A stretch of 64,000 bases of DNA from JBBTCJ01 sp038043285. Lineage in GTDB: Bacteria > Planctomycetota > Phycisphaerae > UBA1845. Below are positions 41,572 through 49,881 of the stretch, piece by piece. A model generated the notes under the pieces. The model searched no databases. It was given only the letters and a program-made list of their open reading frames with translations, and was not told where the DNA came from. The position numbers were made by a program, and so were the translations under genes. The DNA lies in assembly GCA_038043285.1 (NCBI GenBank), contig JBBTCJ010000034.1, positions 21,265 to 85,264 on the forward strand, given 5' to 3'. Within the stretch, counting starts at the first letter, position 1. The number at the start of each line of letters is the position of its first letter.

Positions 41572-41897
41572 GCACCCCTCCCCCAGTTGGGATGGCATCG
41601 GGACTGAACTGCCGGCGGCGATGCTCTTCCTGGTCGCAAGGTGCGCGCAGGAAAGACAATAGAGCGTATGGGCGAAGTCCCTCAGCCCAATCGGAAACAC
41701 CGTCCGCGGCAGACCCAGCCGTTGCGCTGGTTAATCGTATCGGTCGGAGACGGCATGTCAAGGTTGCGGCTTGGGTCCGATACGGTTGGGCGTGACACGA
41801 TCGGCGGCTGGAGTCCAAGACGCTTCCGCCGCCTTTCATCTGAGACACTTCCGCTTTCTTTGCTCGCCCGGTTCATACCGGTCCGGGGTCTCGAAAG

Positions 41898-41933
41898 AGG
41901 TGCAGCGCCGATCAGAGGTGCAGCGCCGATCAG
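41898..41933. repeat. 18-bp tandem duplication
   Basis: AGGTGCAGCGCCGATCAG occurs twice in a row without mismatch (41898-41915 and 41916-41933). The second copy runs directly into the first interspersed repeat unit of this region. Confidence 0.9.
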
Positions 41934-42030
41934 AACCGCGACAGAATGGAGCGCCGTCTTTTCTTCATCCGTACCCCGACCGTGAGGGAGTGGCCCGGCC
42001 TTTTATCAGAACCGCGACAGAATGGAGCGG
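41929..42030 (+). repeat. Interspersed repeat array, units A-B-A
   Basis: Unit type A (ATCAGAACCGCGACAG, then ATGGAGCG) lies at 41929-41954 and 42005-42030. Unit type B (ATCCGTACCCCGACCG, then AGGGAGTGG) lies at 41967-41993. A short spacer rich in T (TCTTTTCTTC) separates the first A from B, as in the array at 51.7 kb. Confidence 0.85.
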
Positions 42031-42258
42031 TCCAGCGCGCGCCGCCCGTTGGCACTCGCGGTTCCAAACACCCGCCCCAGCCCCGCCGAAACTGTCACGG
42101 ATACGGTTCGCCTCGCTCCAAACGCATCCCGGCGCGAAGACGCGGCGCTCGAGGTTGGACCAACGAATCGGGGGCGACCGCGGACTTCGCCGTCGCCCCC
42201 GAAGGGTCAGCCCATCCGGCGGATTGGGCCGCCGGTTATGTTACGTCGTGCCCGCGGG

Positions 42259-45200
42259 CTAGCTCGCGGACTTCGTCGTCGTCGTGGAACTGTCAGTCGC
42301 ATCCGTGCTCGTCGCCGAATCGTCCGCGCCATCCGTGGTCGCTTCGGTTTCCTCGACGATGGTGGACTGCGAGCGGAAGCCGTCCATCAACAGGACGAAC
42401 GGATCGCCGATCGGCGCGATGAAAATGTGGGCGTCGATCAACGTGTCTTGTGCCGCCAGCGGTCCCGTGCCGTCCACGTCCACGTTCGCCTCGACGTTGT
42501 GCACCTGGTCCATCATCAGATTGAGAATGGCCACGGCGCCGAAGACGTTCAGCGACGTCTCGGAAGTCAGTCCGTGCGTGCCGTCGAAGAAGTCGGGCGG
42601 CAGGAACGCGGTCAACAGGTTCATGGCCGTAATCGGTCGACCGAAACGATAAGCGTTCAATCGGGCCACGAAGCTCCGCGCGACCAGTTCCACGCCGTCC
42701 GTGGTCATCGGCGTGTCCGACGCGAAATCAACCTGGTCGAATGAGACCGAACCGTTGTCGTCCGCCCGGCGGTAGTACATGCGAATGTCCGTCGACCGCC
42801 AATCGTCCGCATTGAACAACGTCGGACGGAACGTCGCCGTCGGTTCCCCCTCGTCCTCGACCCCGTTAGCGTTGAGGTCGTCGAAATAGGGGTCACCGTC
42901 CGGGCTGTACCGCGCATTGGCCACGTCCGTGCCGTAAACGTGCGTGAAACCCTGCTTGGTGATCGTCATGCCCACCACGCTGTCCGCCGACACGGTGATC
43001 AGCGTGCCCGTCTCGATCGGCGTGACCGACGTACCCGTATCCGTCGTCGTGGTCGTCGTCGTGTCCGTTGTCGTTGTGGTGTCTGTCGTGGTGCCCGTCG
43101 TCGGATCCGTCTGCGCCGGTGTCACCGTGCTGTCGGCCGTCGTCGTCGCCGTTGGATCCGTCGTCGTTGTTGGATCCGTCGTCGTCATCGTCGGATCCGT
43201 CGTGGTGGTCGTTGTGTCCGTGGTCGTCGTGGTGTCGACGGTGCTCAGGTCATCCGTGGTGTTGTAGATCTCCTCAAAATTATCCGGCGGCGGCGGCGGC
43301 GCCTGGAAGAAATTCGTCGGCGACGCCGAGTCGACGGCCTGACCGGTCTCCTCGTTGAACAGGACGAACTGTCCGGTCTCGTTCGAGTCCGGCATGAATT
43401 GCAACAACAGGTGACCCCCGGAGTTCACCGTGGCCACGCCGGTCGTGGTATCATATTCGACGCGGATCGGCTCGGCGCCCTCGCCGACGTGGTCGGCCAG
43501 AACGAAGATCTGCCGGTCCGGGCTGCCCGATCCGTCCTCGGCGGGGGCGACCGAATCACCGCTCGCCTCGGGAACGTAGCTCTCGCTGGTAACCGACACC
43601 GGCACGCCCGGATAGAAGTCGCCGGTCTTGGAAACAAACTCGATGAACGGCAGGCTGTTGATGTCGCCAAACACGCTCGAATCGCTCATCGACGCCCGCA
43701 CCGGACCACGCCCCCCGTGCACCTCGCGCCCGATCTCCCGAACCATCAGTCCGACCACGCCCTCCTTCTCCGTTCCGTGCGTGAAGGACAAGTAGTACGC
43801 CCCGTTACCCGAATCGCTGTAGGTCACGGAAGTAACTTCGCCCTCGGTCGAGATTTCCGCGTCCACCGTGATTGCGTTGACCGTGTCCGAACTGAACGAA
43901 TCGCCGTCCGCGACCACGAAAAACGTGCTCGGTCCCGTCCGGCTGAACGGCAGGTGCGCACGCGAATCGCGGATCAACGCCGACAGTTCATCGGGGCTGC
44001 CCACGCGATCGGTCATGAAGGCGCCCGCCAGCCGCTCAAGACTCGGCTCCGACGTGTCACCCAACTCCTCCTTGAGCAACGTGCGAATCTCGGTGTTCCG
44101 CTCTTCGAGCTCCTCGGGCGTGGCGGTTTGGAAGCCCCCGAGCGCCAGCCGCATGAACAACGCGTTGAGGTCAACGGCCTTGCCCCGCTCGTCGGCCGTC
44201 TCAAAGACGTTCAGCGGCGGCCCGAAGAAATTCGGATCGAAGATGAAGTACGTCAATCGAGCGCCCATTCCCTCGTCGAAGTTCGTGAGCACGTCGTGCA
44301 ACGCCCCCAGCGTGATCTGGCGACCCTCGAGCTGCAGGGCGGCCATCTGCTCCAGGACGAATTCATTAATCACCGGAAGATGCGGACCGGACTTCCCGTC
44401 GGTGCTGCCCGCGTCCTCCTCGCTGAAGTTGCGGTCCGACTCGGAGGTGGAGTTGTAGTACACGGTGATGGACGGCATCGTCGGCTCGCTCTGAGCGACC
44501 TCGACGGTCAGCGTCGCGTCGGCTTCAACGAACTCCTCGGCGAACGAATTCTTGCTGCCCCACAGCGCCTCCAGCGTCGTGGTCTCGACACCCTCGATGG
44601 TTCCCAGTTCGCTCAGATCGATCCCGCCTTCCGAGTCCGCGATCGGGAACCCCGCGCCCAGGAAGACCTTCGCGGCGCCCAGGGCCACGCCCTGAAGGTC
44701 GGTCGCCTCAACCAGATCGAGGTTCCCATCCACCACGTCCATACCCAGCTGGGCAAGCTCCGGAATGACCGTGTCGAACAACGTCGCCAACTGCTCGTCA
44801 CTCAGCGCCTCAATGTCTTCGAGGGTGATCTCACCGTCCACGCCGGCATCTTCAAACAGGTGCTCATAGGCCTCGGTGATTCGACTGACCAATGCCACAG
44901 GGCTGATCTCAAGCTGCGTCGGGTCGAGGCCCTTCGCCTCCATGAGCGCCTTCAACTTCGCCAGCACCACCGTGGTCAATGGATCGACCTGCGCGTCGTC
45001 CAACGCGCCCGCCGTTCCCGTCTCGTCGACCGGGATGTTGACGCAGCTGGCCATCTCGCACTCGCCGTCGCCGTCCTCATCCACGCACACGGTGAAGTCC
45101 GTGCCCACGGGAAGACCTTCCGCGTCGTAGGTTCCGTCGGCGTTCAGCTCCACCGATTCAATCTCCTCCCCGTCCTCGTCGACCAGTGTGTTGCCCTCAA

Positions 45201-45513
45201 GGTCTTCGAAACTCACCGTGGTGGTCTCGGTGTCGATGTCCGGCGGAACGTCTTGCCCGGCGCCGGTTCCAGTGGACGTGCGCGTGCTCTGCGTCGTGAC
45301 CACCTTGCCGCTGATGGACCCGTTGTAGTTGAGCGGATCGCTCAACAGCACGTTGTCCGTGCCCGTTCCACCATCACCGCCGCTGCCGCCGTCGCCTCCG
45401 GTCCCGCCGGAGCCGCCGCCGTTACACGCCAGACCCACTCCCGCGGCCGCGGCCGCCACCACGCCCAACATCGCAAAACGACGGAGCTTTCGAAGCAAGT
45501 TCTTGTTGTCCAC
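42259..45513 (-). CDS. Large acidic lipoprotein with a Thr/Asp-rich low-complexity region
   Basis: A 1084-aa protein with a lipoprotein-type signal (RKLRRFAMLGVVAAAAAG, Cys 30 in GVGLAC), followed by a Gly/Ser/Asp-rich spacer that would hold it off the membrane. Residues ~60-150 resemble a carboxypeptidase-regulatory-like or Ig-like fold (GSISGKVV, DGTYDAEGLPVGTDFTVCVD). The region to ~740 is acidic and of unknown fold. About 745-835 consist almost wholly of Thr, Asp and Pro (TTTTDTTTTTTDP), then a folded C-terminal domain of ~230 residues. The start is GTG 45513, with AAGGAG 9 bp upstream. I do not recognise the family beyond planctomycete surface lipoproteins. The low-complexity part is probably a stalk. 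Confidence 0.78.
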   Translation of the reverse strand: MDNKNLLRKLRRFAMLGVVAAAAAGVGLACNGGGSGGTGGDGGSGGDGGTGTDNVLLSDPLNYNGSISGKVVTTQSTRTSTGTGAGQDVPPDIDTETTTVSFEDLEGNTLVDEDGEEIESVELNADGTYDAEGLPVGTDFTVCVDEDGDGECEMASCVNIPVDETGTAGALDDAQVDPLTTVVLAKLKALMEAKGLDPTQLEISPVALVSRITEAYEHLFEDAGVDGEITLEDIEALSDEQLATLFDTVIPELAQLGMDVVDGNLDLVEATDLQGVALGAAKVFLGAGFPIADSEGGIDLSELGTIEGVETTTLEALWGSKNSFAEEFVEADATLTVEVAQSEPTMPSITVYYNSTSESDRNFSEEDAGSTDGKSGPHLPVINEFVLEQMAALQLEGRQITLGALHDVLTNFDEGMGARLTYFIFDPNFFGPPLNVFETADERGKAVDLNALFMRLALGGFQTATPEELEERNTEIRTLLKEELGDTSEPSLERLAGAFMTDRVGSPDELSALIRDSRAHLPFSRTGPSTFFVVADGDSFSSDTVNAITVDAEISTEGEVTSVTYSDSGNGAYYLSFTHGTEKEGVVGLMVREIGREVHGGRGPVRASMSDSSVFGDINSLPFIEFVSKTGDFYPGVPVSVTSESYVPEASGDSVAPAEDGSGSPDRQIFVLADHVGEGAEPIRVEYDTTTGVATVNSGGHLLLQFMPDSNETGQFVLFNEETGQAVDSASPTNFFQAPPPPPDNFEEIYNTTDDLSTVDTTTTTDTTTTTTDPTMTTTDPTTTTDPTATTTADSTVTPAQTDPTTGTTTDTTTTTDTTTTTTTDTGTSVTPIETGTLITVSADSVVGMTITKQGFTHVYGTDVANARYSPDGDPYFDDLNANGVEDEGEPTATFRPTLFNADDWRSTDIRMYYRRADDNGSVSFDQVDFASDTPMTTDGVELVARSFVARLNAYRFGRPITAMNLLTAFLPPDFFDGTHGLTSETSLNVFGAVAILNLMMDQVHNVEANVDVDGTGPLAAQDTLIDAHIFIAPIGDPFVLLMDGFRSQSTIVEETEATTDGADDSATSTDATDSSTTTTKSAS
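43030..43255 (-). repeat. In-gene short tandem repeats coding Thr/Asp-rich stalk
   Basis: Imperfect 3-bp and longer repeats (on the plus strand runs of GTCGTC, GTGGTC, GTCGTT) inside the lipoprotein gene, encoding the Thr/Asp-rich stretch. Such sequence is liable to length change, always in steps of three here. Confidence 0.75.
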
Positions 45514-45739
45514 TGCTGGTTTCTCCTTGAGTGTCCGCGCTCCGAGACGTCCGCCCGTCCCGCGCTGGGCGGACAGAGGAGCGACCCGATTGGTCCGACA
45601 GGCCCGAACGGCGGCACCCGTCCCTAGGACCGGTTGTCCGGCTTATCGGGCGCACAGGAAGTGAACTTTGGGTAAATATGTCAGCCGGCAACCACTTTTC
45701 TGCGACGGATCGCCTGCGTGGCCGGCGAGATTCTGCCGC

Positions 45740-48700
45740 CTATGGGCAAACCTGCGGTCCGCCGAAGGGATAGGGCTTGTCCTTAAGCGCATCCACGGCG
45801 TTGGCGATGTCCAGAACGTTGACGTTCGCACGCGGGCTGGGCATGTCGCCCTGAATCTGGGCACGGGGCTTCATCAGTGTGCCGGTCGCCAGATCCTTGA
45901 CCTTGTCCACCTCCGCGGCAACGTCGAGCACGGCGAGAGGTGGATCAGATTCCACCACGTCGCCCCAAAGCGACGTCGCGATCCGAAGTTCCACGGTTGC
46001 GCCCGCGCACGTCTCCTCGTGTCCCTGGCACGAGGCCGCCAGGTGCGCGACGTCGTACATCGAGCTGGGAACGATTTCCTGGCCCGTGACGTGGAGAACC
46101 GCCCCGTTCAGTTCCGCCCCCCAGTTGCGGTATTCGGGCTGGCAGCCGATGACCGCGCAGCGGAACGACGTCACGCGCACCGCCGAATCCGGGCACGTCA
46201 GCACGGGATTGTTTTGCGCGTCGCGTATAGTGTTCACGTAGCGATACTGCCCTTCGAACGCAGTGAAATTCGGAGCACCGGGCGGCGCAGGAGGATGATG
46301 CAGCGAGGTCATCTTCACCCGCAGGGCAGTCTGGTCAGCGGCTTCCGGGACGACCATCGAGATGTAGCGATTCTTGCGAAGGTGCGACCCTGCGGCGTCA
46401 GGTGGAGGCGAATCGGGAGGCTGAAGCGACGGTTCGTCGAGCGTGACCGTCAGTTCTCCTACGCCGATCGCTCCGCTCCATCCCCCGACGCGGATGAGGT
46501 AGCAGCGCCCCGCCTCCACCTCCATTGTCACCGCCGCCGGTCCGCCGCCGACGCCGCAAGTATCGTCGCCGCACGTCAGGAGCATGGCATTGTTGGACGG
46601 GCACGGGCACTCCCCGACGTCTCCCTCATAGAGCGCCAGAATCCCGTCCATGGAGGTGCTTCCGCAAGTGCTGGCCGTAAGCACCCCCGAAACCGTCGGG
46701 ATGCACTTGTACCATAGGTCGGCCCCAAACGGTTGATCCGACGCACACGGAACCGGGTCGGGACCGTCAGTCGTGGCACAGCGATTGTCGAAGGGGATGG
46801 GTACGATCCCATCCGTCACCTCGCATCCCACCCATTCCGCCGTCGCGCAATCGTCGTTGGTCGCCGGCGGCGTGGGACTGCACGATCCGGACCCGCCGCA
46901 GACCGAGCCCGAACCGCTGAAATCGCCGCTGCGGACCACGCAATCAATGTCCGTCCGCTCCGTGCACCCGCACACGCAGCATGCGCCGACGCACTCGTCA
47001 GGAACGCCGTCGTTGTCGGCGTCGAGCGACGTCTGGCCGGCGATGTCGCACTCGTCGGGAACGCCGTTCCGGTTACAGTCGGCGCTGCTTCCGCCGAACA
47101 GGTCACAGGCGTCGGGCGTGAAGCTCCCATTGCAATCGGTCGACGGTTCGCAGGAATCGAGGATATTGTTCTCGTTGCAATCCAGGGCGGGGTTGGCCCC
47201 GATCTCGCAAAGGTCCATCGTGGCGTTGCCGTTGCAGTTGGTGTTCGGCTCGCAACCATCGGGAATCCCGTTGAAGTTGCAATCAGGGCGCGTACCGCAG
47301 CCGGCCACCGCGCAGCGCGTCCCCGGAGCACCGCATTGAACGTCGCAATCGTCCTCGATGCCGTTGCCGTCGCAGTCCCGCGGGATGCGCAGGAAGTACA
47401 CGTCCTGTTCGCCGTTGAACGTAGCCGAGTACGCGACGTTGGCCCCGCCGTTGTCGGAGACCATGTCATAGTAGTCGCCGATCTTGTTCTGACTCGGAAA
47501 GCCGACGTGGCTGTTGAACACCGGGCTGACCTGCACGTTCGCCGACCACGTCCGCCCCGCATCGTCGGAAGAGCTGTAGAACAACGCCGATCGGTTGTAC
47601 GCGCCGGTCGTGCGCGTGTCGTTCCACACCACGTCGATGCGCCCCTTGGGGGCCACGGACATCGTGCCAAACCATTGCCAGGCGTTCGTCCCCGGCGAAT
47701 CGTCGTTGATGCGTTGGGGCGCCGTCCAGTGCGCGCCGTTGTCCACGCTGCGGATGAACATCACGTCGATCGGGTCAATGCCGCCGCCGGACACCGAGGC
47801 AAGGACAAACAGACGTCCAAGCCGGCTCGGATCAGCCTTGATCCAAACTTGCCCCAAAAGACCCGCCGGGTTGGGGCTGGCGCTGCCGAAGCCGCCGGTG
47901 AAACCACCCAAATCAATCCCTTGCACCACCTCGAAACTCGGTGCCTGCGCCGGATCCTTCGCGTTCGTAGACCGCGCAAACAGATGGGGCGTCTGATCCA
48001 GCGTTGCACCCGCAAGGTAAAGCGTGCCCTCGGGTCCGGTGTCCAGCGTGCCCCATTTCATGCTCGGTTGCGGCAGGGGGTGACTCGACGGAAACGTCAG
48101 CCCGCCGTCAACCGACCGCGTGAAATCATCGGGGAAGCAGCAGGTAAACTGCACGTTCCAAATCTGATAGAGGTGCCCCGCCCCGAGTCCGCCGTTCCGC
48201 CGGTCCACGGTCATCCACTGCTTGTCGCCGCCGAACGCCGGAACCGGTCCAAGCCACGTCGCCCCGCCGTTATACGATCGGAAAACCTCGACCGAGCTAA
48301 GACTGCTCAGACTTGAATAGTAAAGCGTGCCGAATCCGTCCGCGCCCAACACCGGGTCGCTGCGGAACACCCCGGGCTGAAGGACGCCTGGAAATGTCCA
48401 GGTCAGTCCGCCGTCCGTCGTATACGCCACGCCCGCCTGTCGAAAGCTGTTGGAGATGGTGTTGAACTGCCGCCATCCGATAGCGATTCGCTTGGGGTCT
48501 GAAAGATCGACGGCCATGGATGGTTCGTTGGCCGCGTCGCCGACGATGTTGTTGCCGGATGCGTTGACGTTCACTTGCCGGCTGACGAACGGGCCGAACG
48601 CGACGTTCACCGCCGGCGACTCCGCCTGCAACGTCAGCGCATCGAAGTCGTCGGGTTTCGGCACTGGGGTTTCCGGCGGAACGTCCTGGAGCGGGCCGCG

Positions 48701-48856
48701 TGCTGTGGTCACCGCAATGCGACCGTCGTCGCCTCGCGCGGCTCCCGCGCCGCCCGTTGAATCCACGAACCCGATAATAATGAAGATTGCGCTAAGAGCG
48801 TGTTTGAAACGCCGTTGTTTGATCCGAGCCGCGACCGTAAGGGAGCGGTTTTTCAC
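45740..48856 (-). CDS. Exported BNR/sialidase-like protein with Cys-rich DCNxNGIPD repeats
   Basis: About 1038 aa. The basic start (KNRSLTVAARIKQRRFKH) and hydrophobic AIFIIIGF form the export signal. Residues ~90-480 have bacterial-neuraminidase-repeat-like blades (SVDGGLTF, SVDNGAHWTAP, SSDDAGRTWSA) and look like a sialidase-type propeller; I cannot confirm the catalytic residues. About 490-620 hold repeats of the form DCNFNGIPDGCE, DCNENNILDSCE and DCNRNGVPDECD, a planctomycete-type Cys/Asp motif. A Cys-rich domain and a dockerin-like end (RANVNVLDIANAVDALKD) follow. GTG 48856 with GGGGAG upstream is chosen over 48988. The first codons overlap an interspersed repeat, and a hairpin covers the ribosome-binding site. 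No close gene partner; phoB is divergent. Confidence 0.82.
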   Translation of the reverse strand: MKNRSLTVAARIKQRRFKHALSAIFIIIGFVDSTGGAGAARGDDGRIAVTTARGPLQDVPPETPVPKPDDFDALTLQAESPAVNVAFGPFVSRQVNVNASGNNIVGDAANEPSMAVDLSDPKRIAIGWRQFNTISNSFRQAGVAYTTDGGLTWTFPGVLQPGVFRSDPVLGADGFGTLYYSSLSSLSSVEVFRSYNGGATWLGPVPAFGGDKQWMTVDRRNGGLGAGHLYQIWNVQFTCCFPDDFTRSVDGGLTFPSSHPLPQPSMKWGTLDTGPEGTLYLAGATLDQTPHLFARSTNAKDPAQAPSFEVVQGIDLGGFTGGFGSASPNPAGLLGQVWIKADPSRLGRLFVLASVSGGGIDPIDVMFIRSVDNGAHWTAPQRINDDSPGTNAWQWFGTMSVAPKGRIDVVWNDTRTTGAYNRSALFYSSSDDAGRTWSANVQVSPVFNSHVGFPSQNKIGDYYDMVSDNGGANVAYSATFNGEQDVYFLRIPRDCDGNGIEDDCDVQCGAPGTRCAVAGCGTRPDCNFNGIPDGCEPNTNCNGNATMDLCEIGANPALDCNENNILDSCEPSTDCNGSFTPDACDLFGGSSADCNRNGVPDECDIAGQTSLDADNDGVPDECVGACCVCGCTERTDIDCVVRSGDFSGSGSVCGGSGSCSPTPPATNDDCATAEWVGCEVTDGIVPIPFDNRCATTDGPDPVPCASDQPFGADLWYKCIPTVSGVLTASTCGSTSMDGILALYEGDVGECPCPSNNAMLLTCGDDTCGVGGGPAAVTMEVEAGRCYLIRVGGWSGAIGVGELTVTLDEPSLQPPDSPPPDAAGSHLRKNRYISMVVPEAADQTALRVKMTSLHHPPAPPGAPNFTAFEGQYRYVNTIRDAQNNPVLTCPDSAVRVTSFRCAVIGCQPEYRNWGAELNGAVLHVTGQEIVPSSMYDVAHLAASCQGHEETCAGATVELRIATSLWGDVVESDPPLAVLDVAAEVDKVKDLATGTLMKPRAQIQGDMPSPRANVNVLDIANAVDALKDKPYPFGGPQVCP
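48822..48848 (+). repeat. Interspersed repeat unit inside the start of a coding region
   Basis: ATCCGAGCCGCGACCG followed by AAGGGAGCGG, a type B unit. Read on the minus strand it encodes the basic residues NRSLTVAARI of the BNR-type protein's signal peptide. Confidence 0.8.
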
Positions 48857-49167
48857 GTGCTCCCCGGGATGATCGGGGAACCATCTCCCTGCGCCCGAGC
48901 CTTGAACCAACCTTCTCAAACAGGTTCTAAGAAACGATGTGTGAATGACTAGACCCCGACTCGCGGAATGCCCCCGATCCAACCTCATCGTTGTTCCCCC
49001 TTAGGGCGAGCGTAAGGCGCAATGATTGTACTGCGGCGACGACGGAAAAACAAGTATTCTGCCCTCGCTCTTGGCGGAGCGCAGAACCACGTTACGATGG
49101 GGCCGCCGCCGGCGTTTCTTCTCGTCCCGGCGGACTTCGCCGAGCGTCGTCGGCCGGACCGGTACCC
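48857..49167. other. Divergent intergenic region before phoB
   Basis: About 310 bp between the BNR-type gene and phoB. It contains a hairpin TCCCCG (48861-48866) with CGGGGA (48874-48879), directly upstream of the BNR-type start. I see no Pho-box-like repeat or clear promoter for phoB. Confidence 0.5.
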
Positions 49168-49869
49168 GTGACCGCAACCAAGAGCATCCTGATCGTCGAG
49201 GATGAAACCGACCTGCGTGAATTGCTGCGCTTCAATCTGTCAAAGGAAGGCTACCTCTGTCGCTGCGTCGGCGACGGAAACGCCGCGATCGAAGAAGTCA
49301 TCAGACAGCTTCCCGACCTCATCATTCTCGATCGCATGTTGCCCGGTCGTTCGGGGGATGAAGTCGCCGGTCACTTGTCCCGCGATCCTCGCCTCGCTGG
49401 GGTTCCCATCATCATGCTCACCGCCCGCGCTGACGAGTCCGACCAGCTTGTCGGGTTCGCCCTCGGAGCCGCGGACTACGTCACCAAGCCATTCTCAATG
49501 AAGGTCTTGCTGGCCCGAGTCGCCGCCCTGCTCCGACGAGGCGAGGAAGGCGCAACGATGGAAACGCTCCTCCGCGCCGGCCCCATCGCCCTCGACGAGA
49601 CCCGCCATCTGGTAACCGTCGAAGGCGTGCCCATCGCCCCCACCGCAACCGAGTTCCGCATTCTCAAGACCTTGATGTCCGCCGGAGGCCGCGTGCTCGA
49701 CCGCAACCGGCTGATCGACCTCGTGCTCGGAACCAACGTCGCAGTCACCGACCGAACGATCGACGTACACATCGCCGGCCTTCGGAAAAAGCTCGGCCTC
49801 GCCGCCGAGTGGATCCAGACCGTCCGCGGCGTCGGCTATACCTTCCGCGCGCCGACCGAACATTTATAA
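49168..49869 (+). CDS. phoB: Phosphate-type response regulator PhoB
   Basis: An OmpR/PhoB-family response regulator of 233 aa. The receiver domain (1-120) has the acidic pair Glu 11/Asp 12 in VEDETD, phosphoacceptor Asp 55 in LIILDRMLPG, Thr 85 in MLTAR and Lys 107 in VTKPFS. The C-terminal winged helix (~135-230) has TATEFRILKTLMSAGGRVLDR, VTDRTIDVHIAGLRKKLG and IQTVRGVGYTFR. GTG 49168 is chosen because the upstream reading lacks coding character; its ribosome-binding site is weak. phoR follows after 12 bp, and pst genes lie ~4 kb downstream, so it should act as the phosphate-starvation regulator. Likely targets are the TTAAC-like repeats upstream of the pseudopilin and pstS. Confidence 0.9.
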   Translation: MTATKSILIVEDETDLRELLRFNLSKEGYLCRCVGDGNAAIEEVIRQLPDLIILDRMLPGRSGDEVAGHLSRDPRLAGVPIIMLTARADESDQLVGFALGAADYVTKPFSMKVLLARVAALLRRGEEGATMETLLRAGPIALDETRHLVTVEGVPIAPTATEFRILKTLMSAGGRVLDRNRLIDLVLGTNVAVTDRTIDVHIAGLRKKLGLAAEWIQTVRGVGYTFRAPTEHL

Positions 49870-49881
49870 GGTTCGTCCACC

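Larger units (their letters stand above)
41572..42258. other. Intergenic region with interspersed repeats
   Basis: About 690 bp between two minus-strand genes for exported proteins. It holds an 18-bp tandem duplication and three units of the interspersed repeat family (41898-42030). The remaining ~500 bp shows no gene or obvious signal. Confidence 0.6.

Noticed and set aside
43030..43255. CRISPR array or DNA-level regulatory repeats
   Set aside because: In-frame coding repeats for a Thr/Asp-rich stretch inside a single long gene.
42940..45627. Open frame of ~895 codons on the plus strand
   Set aside because: Antisense to the lipoprotein gene. The product is Arg/His-rich with no domain or signal, and the opposite strand has signal peptide, ribosome-binding site and normal composition.
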